A stretch of DNA of 64,000 bases, taken from assembly GCA_947628565.1 (NCBI GenBank), contig CANRAH010000004.1:37225-101224 (forward strand), in the 5' to 3' direction. This document shows positions 15,417 through 22,238 of the stretch, one piece after another (within the stretch, counting starts at the first letter, position 1; each line of letters opens with the position of its first letter). The translations under genes and the position numbers were made by a program. The DNA comes from an uncultured Bacilli bacterium. GTDB taxonomy: Bacteria > Bacillota_I > Bacilli_A > RF39 > UBA660. The notes below the pieces were generated by a model. That model did no database searches, had not been told where the DNA came from, and saw nothing but the letters and a program-made list of their open reading frames with translations.

Positions 15417-16166
15417 CTAATTAAATAGTATATGATTTAATATCATAATAAATGAACCAATAATAAAATAAATAATTGTATTTCTTTTATTATAATTAAC
15501 TGCTTCTTTATATAATTCATTTATTGAAATATTAATCATCATTCCAGCTATTATTGAATATATAATGCCAAGTAATGTATCATTAATGTATTTAGATAAA
15601 AATAAGTATGCAATTAATGCTCCAAATGGTTCTGATATACCAGATATAAATGTATATAAAAAGGCTTTAAATTTACTATTAGTAGAATAATATATTGGTA
15701 TACTTATAGAAATACCTTCTGGAATATTATGTAATGCAATAGCAAGCGTAAGTACCATACCTAATTTTGCATTATTTGTTGTTGTAATAAAAGTAGCTAT
15801 ACCTTCTGGTAAATTATGAAAAATTATAACTAACATTGTTATAATCCCTAATTTATATAATTTTAAGCCATTTTTAGACGATTTTTCTACTTTTTTATCA
15901 ATTATACTAGAAATTGCTATTCCTATTAAAAATCCTATTAATATTAAAAATAAAGCATATAATTTTGATTGCATTTTGATAATTAATAAAAATGAATTAG
16001 GAATTAAATCAATTATAGATATAGTAAGCATAACTCCACTTGCAAATCCTAGTGCTTTACTTACAATAGAATCCCTATCTTTATTTATATATATAAATAA
16101 AAATCCTATTAAAGTTGAAATTCCAGCTATTGTGGAAAGTAAAAATGCATACATATTACTTGACAT
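15417..16166 (-). CDS. ZIP-family divalent metal transporter (ZupT-like)
   Basis: Polytopic transporter for zinc, iron or manganese uptake. 249 residues, about eight hydrophobic helices. The two metal-site helices are clear: IIFHNLPEGIATF and ALHNIPEGISI (HNxPEG twice), with GISEPFGALIAYLF in the next helix. A His-poor loop follows IIDKKVEKSSKNG. SD GGTGAT before 16166. Exact metal specificity cannot be read from sequence. Confidence 0.88.
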   Translation of the reverse strand: MSSNMYAFLLSTIAGISTLIGFLFIYINKDRDSIVSKALGFASGVMLTISIIDLIPNSFLLIIKMQSKLYALFLILIGFLIGIAISSIIDKKVEKSSKNGLKLYKLGIITMLVIIFHNLPEGIATFITTTNNAKLGMVLTLAIALHNIPEGISISIPIYYSTNSKFKAFLYTFISGISEPFGALIAYLFLSKYINDTLLGIIYSIIAGMMINISINELYKEAVNYNKRNTIIYFIIGSFIMILNHILFN

Positions 16167-16216
16167 TATATCACCAGTAAAATATATGCATTAAATTTAT
16201 TTTAATAATTTAATTA

Positions 16217-16900
16217 TTACTTTTTCATTTTCCTTAATATATCTTTATCACTGTTAGATACTCTATTTGATTCAATTATTTTTTGTATAGTTTTATTATA
16301 TGTCCAATTGTCTAATTTATTATTTTTTAAAAATATAATAGTTTTTTCTTTATACTTTATATAACAAATTGAAATTAGCCAAGCAATGGCCATTTTAACA
16401 TAGTAATAATCTTTATAATTTTCACATAATTTAAATATTTTATCAATGTAATCATCATTAATATAATAAGTTAAAATTAGTACATAACCAAATCTATTTA
16501 TCCATGGATTAGGATTATTTATATATTTTTTTACTTCTTTAAATCCTATTTTTTTAAAATTATTATTTTTAAATATTTTTAAATTAGATACAGTTAAATC
16601 ACAAACTGCCCAGTTATTTATATATTTTAAAAATTCATCAATGTATGGTTTTAAAGATAAAAAATCAAGTTTTAAATATCCAAGTATTAATCCGTGAATT
16701 ACATTTTCTTCATAAAATTCATGTTTATTACATTTTATAAATTCTTTGTAGTCATTTTGAGCTATATATTTAGCTATTTTTTTTAATTCAAAGGTTCTAA
16801 CACCAATTAAATTATTATCTAATATTAATTTAGAATGAAACTCTTTATATTTTAAATCCTGAAGATTAAAAAGATTATTTATTAATTCATCACGATTCAT
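16217..16900 (-). CDS. AlkD-like DNA alkylation repair protein (HEAT-repeat glycosylase)
   Basis: 227 residues of ALK/HEAT helical repeats. Family motifs: GVRTFELKKIAKYIA, INNWAVCDLTVS (the N-W-x-x-C-D position with the catalytic aspartate), NPWINRFGYVLILTYY (arginine after W), and VKMAIAWLISICY. AlkD enzymes excise positively charged alkylated bases without base flipping. Start overlaps the deoB stop by one base (TAATG), so it is coupled to deoB, an unusual pairing. Confidence 0.85.
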   Translation of the reverse strand: MNRDELINNLFNLQDLKYKEFHSKLILDNNLIGVRTFELKKIAKYIAQNDYKEFIKCNKHEFYEENVIHGLILGYLKLDFLSLKPYIDEFLKYINNWAVCDLTVSNLKIFKNNNFKKIGFKEVKKYINNPNPWINRFGYVLILTYYINDDYIDKIFKLCENYKDYYYVKMAIAWLISICYIKYKEKTIIFLKNNKLDNWTYNKTIQKIIESNRVSNSDKDILRKMKK

Positions 16901-18066
16901 TATTTTAATTTTCCAAGAAAACTTTTACCAACAACTGGCATTTTTACATCAAAATTATCAGCTATAGTAGCTCCTATATCGGTAAAACAATCAAGTTCTT
17001 TTAAATGTTTAGGATCTTTAAATTTTTTAGAATAGATAAGTACTGGAACATTTTCTCTTGTATGGTCAGTTCCTTTATAAGAAGGATCATTTCCATGATC
17101 TGCAACTATCATAAGTAGATCATCTTCTTGCAAATCTTGTTTTATTCTTGGTAAATAATTATCAAATTCCTTTATAGCTTCTGCGTAACCTTTTATATCT
17201 CTTCTATGGCCATATTTAGAGTCAAAATCATTTAGATTAGCAAAACAAATTCCCTTAAAGTTTTCTTTTTCTACATCAAGAATTTTAGTAATTCCATCTA
17301 AATTATCTTTAGTTTTAATACTTTTAGTAATTCCACAGTTATTAAATATATCACTTATTTTACCAATAGCTATAACATCGTATCCACTATTTTTTAAATT
17401 GTCTAAAACAGTATCGCCTGCAGGATCCAATGCGTAATCGTGTCTATTTGGTGTTCGAATGAAATTTCCAACTTTGCCAATATAAGGACGTGCGATTATT
17501 CTTCCTACTTTCCATTCTTCTTTTAACGTAAGTTCACGAGCTATTTGACAATCCTTATATAGTTCTTCTAGTGGAATAACATCCTCATGAGCGGCTATTT
17601 GAAGAACAGAATCTGCTGATGTATAAACTATTAAAGAACCAGTTTTTATTTGTTCTTCACCTAATTCTTTAATTATTTCAGTACCACTAGCAGCATAATT
17701 TCCTATTATTTTTCTTCCAGTTCTTTTTTCAAGTTCATCAATTAATTCCTTAGGGAAACCTGTTTTTAAAAAACTTTTAAATGGTTTTATTGTACGTATG
17801 CCCATCAATTCTAAGTGACCAGTTAACGTATCTTTACCATTTGCTTTAGGATGAGCTTTTGTATAGTATGAATCTGTTTCTTTTATATTTTTATAATTTA
17901 CTAAATTAAGGAATCCCATCTTTTCTAAATTAGGATAATCAATTGGATTATATTTTAAAATATGACCTAATGTATTTACACCTTCGTCATCAAATTTTTT
18001 TGCATCTATTGCTTCCCCTACTCCAAGAGAATCTAAAACTATTAAAAATATTCTACTAAATTTCAT
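16900..18066 (-). CDS. deoB: Phosphopentomutase
   Basis: Interconverts (deoxy)ribose-1-phosphate and -5-phosphate in nucleoside salvage. Alkaline-phosphatase superfamily metal sites: FLIVLDSLGVGEAIDA at the N-terminus, KANGKDTLTGHLELMGI with the catalytic threonine region, YTSADSVLQIAAHEDV, and VADHGNDPSYKGTDHTRENVP. 388 aa is normal. In Bacillus deoB (drm) follows xerD, as here. No phosphorylase gene is adjacent. Confidence 0.95.
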   Translation of the reverse strand: MKFSRIFLIVLDSLGVGEAIDAKKFDDEGVNTLGHILKYNPIDYPNLEKMGFLNLVNYKNIKETDSYYTKAHPKANGKDTLTGHLELMGIRTIKPFKSFLKTGFPKELIDELEKRTGRKIIGNYAASGTEIIKELGEEQIKTGSLIVYTSADSVLQIAAHEDVIPLEELYKDCQIARELTLKEEWKVGRIIARPYIGKVGNFIRTPNRHDYALDPAGDTVLDNLKNSGYDVIAIGKISDIFNNCGITKSIKTKDNLDGITKILDVEKENFKGICFANLNDFDSKYGHRRDIKGYAEAIKEFDNYLPRIKQDLQEDDLLMIVADHGNDPSYKGTDHTRENVPVLIYSKKFKDPKHLKELDCFTDIGATIADNFDVKMPVVGKSFLGKLK

Positions 18067-18122
18067 AAAAACCTTCCTATTCTATAGCTATATTATATCA
18101 AATATGTTGAATAAAATCTAGT

Positions 18123-19010
18123 TTAATTTCCATGTGGATGATATTCTTCGTAATTCTTTTTTAATTCTTCACGAGAAATATGAGTATAAATTTGAGTGGT
18201 TGAAATATCTGAATGTCCAAGTAACTCTTGTATCGTTCTTAAATCAGCACCATATTTAAGTAAATGACTTGCAAATGAATGCCTTAATATGTGAGGAGAA
18301 ATGAATGACTTAATTTCTTTTTCATCAGCTATTTTTTTAATTATTTTAAAGAATCCTTGTCTTGTCATTTTTTTACCATGATTGTTTAAGAATAAATAAT
18401 CCACTTGAACACCTTTTAATAAAAGTCCTCTATATTCATATATATATTTTTCTAGATATTCTTTAGCATATTCCCCTATTGGAATTGCACGTTCTTTATT
18501 TCCTTTTCCAAATACCCTTATTAAATCTAATGAAAAGTCAACATCTTCTAGTTTTAGATTAACAAGTTCACTTACCCTAATTCCTGTTGCATACATAAGT
18601 TCAAGCATTGCCTTATTTCTATAACTAAAAGGGTCTTTTAACTCTATATCAAGTAATTTTAACACTTCATCAACAGTTAAAGTTTTGGGTAATGTTTTTT
18701 TTGTTTTTGGAATATATAAAGAATCACTCGGATTATCTTTTACATATTTACTTATAAGTAAAAATTTGTAAAAACTTTTCAAACAAGAAATATTTCTTGA
18801 TATAGATTTTTCTGTTAAATTTTCTTTATTTAAAGATTTAACATATTCTTTTAAATCTTTGTTACTTATATCTTTTATTTTTTTATTTTTATTATACTTT
18901 AAAAATTTGTTTAAATCTAATTTATAAGATAAAATAGTATTATTACTATAACCCTTATCTATCAATAGATATCTTAAAAATTCTTCTATAAGTTCATCTA
19001 AATTTTCCAT
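18123..19010 (-). CDS. xerD: Site-specific tyrosine recombinase XerD
   Basis: With XerC resolves chromosome dimers at dif. N-terminal SAM-like core-binding domain (LIEEFLRYLLIDKGYSNNTILSYKLDLNKF). Catalytic domain with R in ATGIRVSELVNLKLED, the H-x-x-R box HILRHSFASHLLKYGADLRTIQELLGH, and nucleophile Tyr in STTQIYTH. 295 aa, standard. Only one Xer is in the window. Its closeness to the dif-like site at 14643 is notable. Confidence 0.93.
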   Translation of the reverse strand: MENLDELIEEFLRYLLIDKGYSNNTILSYKLDLNKFLKYNKNKKIKDISNKDLKEYVKSLNKENLTEKSISRNISCLKSFYKFLLISKYVKDNPSDSLYIPKTKKTLPKTLTVDEVLKLLDIELKDPFSYRNKAMLELMYATGIRVSELVNLKLEDVDFSLDLIRVFGKGNKERAIPIGEYAKEYLEKYIYEYRGLLLKGVQVDYLFLNNHGKKMTRQGFFKIIKKIADEKEIKSFISPHILRHSFASHLLKYGADLRTIQELLGHSDISTTQIYTHISREELKKNYEEYHPHGN

Positions 19011-19054
19011 ATATCATACCTTCTATAAATATTATATCACTTTTTTAATTATTA

Positions 19055-19075
19055 TGGTAAAATATTACTAGGTGG
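19055..19075 (+). promoter_or_regulatory. Compact promoter/RBS of rarA
   Basis: TGG-TAAAAT at 19055-19063 and AGGTGG at 19070-19075. Confidence 0.55.
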
Positions 19076-19079
19076 TACT

Positions 19080-20282
19080 ATGGATTTACTTGCAATAAAA
19101 ATGAGACCTAAATCTCTTAAAGATGTTATTGGTCAAAAACATTTAATCGGAGAAAATAAAGTAATAAGTAATTTAGTTAAAAATAAAAAATTATTTTCTA
19201 TGATTTTATATGGTAAACCAGGAATTGGTAAAACTACTATAGCAATTGCAATTGCAGAGGAATTAAAATTAAATTATAGATTGCTTAATGCTGTTATAAA
19301 TAACAAAAAGGATTTTGATATTGCCGTTGAAGAAGCAAAAATGTATAATGGTCTTGTTATCATAATGGATGAGATACATAGATTAAATAAAGATAAACAG
19401 GATTTACTATTACCATATCTAGAAAGTGGATTGATTACATTAATTGGTATGACTACATCAAATCCTTATCATGCTATTAATCCTGCAATTAGATCAAGAT
19501 GCCAAATATTCGAATTAAAAGAACTAACTTGTGAAGACATAAAGGAAGCTTTATATAGAGCTATAAATCAGGAATTAAAAGATATTAAAATAGATGATGA
19601 ATGTATAAATTATATAGCAAATATATCTAGTGGAGACTTAAGATATGCTTATAATATGTTAGAAGTTTCATACTTTAGTTTTGATAAAGTAATAACATTA
19701 GATTCATTAAAAAACATTAGTAATAAACCAAATTTATTTCATGATAAAAATGATGATGGATATTATGATGTTATAAGCGCTTTTCAAAAAAGTATTAGAG
19801 GTTCTGATGTAGATGCATCATTACACTATCTATCGAGACTTATTGAGGCAGAAGATTTAGATATTATATTTAGGAGAATGAGTGTAATAGCATATGAAGA
19901 TATTGGTCTTGCAAACCCTAATATGGCCTTAAAGGTTGAAGCTTGCATAAATGCCTGTAATAGATTAGGATTACCAGAGGCACGTATCCCACTTGCAAAA
20001 ACAGTAATAGAAATGGCTTTATCGCCTAAGTCAAACAGCGCTATAATGGCTATAGACGAGGCTTTAAATGATATAAGAAAAGGAAATACTGGTAATGTAC
20101 CAAATCATATAAAAACGACCTCCCCAGATTATAAGTATGCTCACAATTATAAGAATCATGTAGTAAAGCAACAATATTTACCCGATAATTTAAAAGGTAA
20201 AAGATATTATAAACCACAAAATAATAAAAATGAGCTCATTTTAAAAGAAGTAAATGATAGAATTAAAGAAATTATTGATTAA
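19080..20282 (+). CDS. rarA: Replication-associated recombination protein A (MgsA/RarA AAA+ ATPase)
   Basis: Clamp-loader-like AAA+ protein acting at stalled forks. MRPKSLKDVIGQKHLIG at the N-terminus, Walker A GKPGIGKTTIA, Walker B LVIIMDEIHRLNKD, sensor 1 TTSNPYHAINPAIRSRCQIFEL. The C-terminal tetramerisation region contains ISAFQKSIRGSDVDASLHYLSRLIEAEDLD, VIAYEDIGLANP and PNHIKTTSPDYKYAHNY. 400 aa, normal. Single + strand gene in a minus-strand region. Confidence 0.93.
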   Translation: MDLLAIKMRPKSLKDVIGQKHLIGENKVISNLVKNKKLFSMILYGKPGIGKTTIAIAIAEELKLNYRLLNAVINNKKDFDIAVEEAKMYNGLVIIMDEIHRLNKDKQDLLLPYLESGLITLIGMTTSNPYHAINPAIRSRCQIFELKELTCEDIKEALYRAINQELKDIKIDDECINYIANISSGDLRYAYNMLEVSYFSFDKVITLDSLKNISNKPNLFHDKNDDGYYDVISAFQKSIRGSDVDASLHYLSRLIEAEDLDIIFRRMSVIAYEDIGLANPNMALKVEACINACNRLGLPEARIPLAKTVIEMALSPKSNSAIMAIDEALNDIRKGNTGNVPNHIKTTSPDYKYAHNYKNHVVKQQYLPDNLKGKRYYKPQNNKNELILKEVNDRIKEIID

Positions 20283-20323
20283 TATAAGTACTATTTAAGC
20301 ATCATTGAATAAAAAAATAGCTA

Positions 20324-20363
20324 AAAAATAAAAAAATAAAAACAATCTTATTTTTTTATTTTT
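20324..20363. terminator. Bidirectional A/T terminator between convergent genes
   Basis: Perfect 16-bp stem, arms 20324-20339 and 20348-20363, loop AAACAATC. It gives T-runs on both strands and overlaps the end of the downstream minus-strand gene. Confidence 0.75.
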
Positions 20364-20930
20364 CATTAATGCCGTATAGAATCCTCTTTTTTAAAGAAAG
20401 ATATTCTGAATAACTTCCAATCTCTAAATTTTTTATCTGTTTAGTTTTATTATCCGTAATTTCAGCATTAATAGTCAAAAACGAATTAAGTAGTTTTTCT
20501 TTATCTTCTTGATTTTCAATTATGTCTAGTTTATTTTTTAAACATTCAAACATTATATTAAATATATTATTTATAGAATTTTGCATTGAATCAAAATCAA
20601 AAAAATATGATGATGAGAATGTTATTTTAAATAAATAGTCCATATTTTTTAATAAAAGGTCTACATTTTCTACTGAAGTATATTTAGTAAGCTCTTTTAT
20701 AGTATCTTTTAAATTACCTTTAAAATACTCTTTTTCCATATAATTTTTATCCAATATTGCTTCAATATTGGACATAATTAGTTTTTCTATAAAATAATTG
20801 TTATTTTTGTTATAATTGAAATATCTTTCTTCAAGTAATTGAGTATATCCTTCAGAATAGAACCTTTCAGCATCAGAATAAGGTATAACTTTAGAAGCTA
20901 CATGTAATAGTTCATGAAAAATTGGATGTA
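20356..20930 (-). CDS. HExxH metallopeptidase-like gene, C-terminal segment (after frame break)
   Basis: An ATG lies at 20775, but the same frame is open well upstream of it, to about 20950, and encodes VLKNIHPIFHELLHVASKVIPYSD and then SEGYTQLLEERYF. That is a zinc HExxH (HELLH) followed about 20 residues later by a glutamate in EGYTQLL, a gluzincin-like arrangement. The rest is helical, not recognised. There is no SD for a separate start ahead of the HExxH. The preceding frame (20937-21284) runs straight into it with a one-base offset, so these are two pieces of one protein. Confidence 0.6.
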
Positions 20931-20936
20931 TATTTT

Positions 20937-21284
20937 TTAAAACAAATTTTTGGCAAAGTTTTTATCCCATTCAACATAACCATTAATTTGAGATTCTGAT
21001 TTCTTAATACAACGAATGTCAAATAGTAATAATTTAAAATTTTCTTTAAATAACGAACTATCAAAATTATCGCAATCTCGTTTTAATGTCTTAAGAAAAT
21101 ATCTAACTGTTTTGCATAAAAGAGCAATATCATTTTTATTTTGTGCCTTTATAAGATGAGGAGATAATTCAACAGTTATATTATTATAATCATTATTTTT
21201 TACTCTATTCTCTGTTAAAAAGAAATTCATATTAATTACTTTAAATTTTATTGTTTCAAGTATTTCAATAAATCTATTTTTCAT
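20937..21284 (-). CDS. HExxH metallopeptidase-like gene, N-terminal segment (before frame break)
   Basis: 115 residues ending NGYVEWDKNFAKNLF at a TAA. Short helical protein with no known motif by itself. Downstream of holA with only a 7-base gap, so it belongs to the smc-holA transcript. The natural continuation lies in the -1 frame (20356-20930). A -1 shift at A-AAT-TTG (20943-20949) would yield FAKFVLKNIHPIFHELLHVAS. Confidence 0.6.
   Translation of the reverse strand: MKNRFIEILETIKFKVINMNFFLTENRVKNNDYNNITVELSPHLIKAQNKNDIALLCKTVRYFLKTLKRDCDNFDSSLFKENFKLLLFDIRCIKKSESQINGYVEWDKNFAKNLF
20943..20949 (-). other. Slippery heptamer at the frame break
   Basis: On the minus strand, zero frame reads AAA-AAT-TTG-TTT-TAA. 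A-AAT-TTG fits X-XXY-YYZ exactly, and a -1 slip there enters the HExxH frame. The zero-frame stop is two codons on. Only a few codons separate the -1 frame's own stop from the zero-frame stop. Confidence 0.5.
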
Positions 21285-21291
21285 ATTTCAC

Positions 21292-22227
21292 CTATAAACT
21301 CAATATAAATAGTTCTAAAGCAAGCTCTTTATCTTTAGTTCCAGTTTTCATACCTATATCTAAATCTGCAAGTTCGTTTAAATATTTAAGTAATATTTCT
21401 GGATTATATTTATATCCTGAAATGATAGCTAAATGAACAGGATATTTATGCATATTTAATATTTCGGATATATTTTCTTCAGTATACCCTTTTTTTGAAA
21501 GTCTAGTTGCTTGATACATAAGTCTAAATTTACTTGCAAGAAGGGCTACTATACTTATTGGCTCTTTATTTATTTTTAAAAGTTCTTTATATGTTTTTAG
21601 TGATTCTTTTTTATTTTTATTTATAATATCATCTACAAATTTGAATATATCTATATTTATATTTTCGGATACTAAATCTTCAATGTCTTTTTTTGTTATA
21701 ATTTTTTCATCAATTTTATATATTTTTAATTTTTCGACTTCATTATATATAAGTTCTAAATCATTACCTACTCTATCAATTAAAAAATTAATGGTATCAA
21801 TATCTATTTTGTAATTATCAAACATTTCTTTAACAGTATTACTTATATTTTTAAGTGGATTAAATTCTTTTATTACTCCCTTTTCTTTAATTAATTTAAC
21901 TATTTTTTTTGCATTATCTATCTTTTCATTTCTATCAATAAATATAATATTAGTATATTTATTTTCTTCTTTTAAGTATTCTTCAAGTAATTCTATATCA
22001 TCAATTTTTTTTGATGTCCTACTAAATATAATAGAATTATCTACTATTATTAGCTTATTAGAAGAAAAAAGTGATATCGTAACTGCATCTTCAATTATTT
22101 CTTTTATAGTATTTTCATCCATATCATACCTTGAAATATTTATATCTTCAATGCCGAGTTTATTTATTATATTTTTCATTTCTTTATCTATTAAATAATT
22201 TTCCATTCCATATAATAAATAATTCAT
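21292..22227 (-). CDS. holA: DNA polymerase III delta subunit
   Basis: Clamp-loader subunit that opens the beta sliding clamp. MNYLLYGMENYLIDKEMKNII (NTPase-fold start without functional Walker A), TISLFSSNKLIIVDNS, NIIFIDRNEKIDNAKKIVK, then the lid/collar region LIDRVGNDLELIYNEVEKLKIY and ELALELFILSL end. 311 aa, normal. Follows smc by 11 bases. Confidence 0.9.
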   Translation of the reverse strand: MNYLLYGMENYLIDKEMKNIINKLGIEDINISRYDMDENTIKEIIEDAVTISLFSSNKLIIVDNSIIFSRTSKKIDDIELLEEYLKEENKYTNIIFIDRNEKIDNAKKIVKLIKEKGVIKEFNPLKNISNTVKEMFDNYKIDIDTINFLIDRVGNDLELIYNEVEKLKIYKIDEKIITKKDIEDLVSENINIDIFKFVDDIINKNKKESLKTYKELLKINKEPISIVALLASKFRLMYQATRLSKKGYTEENISEILNMHKYPVHLAIISGYKYNPEILLKYLNELADLDIGMKTGTKDKELALELFILSL

Positions 22228-22238
22228 AAAATCACTTC

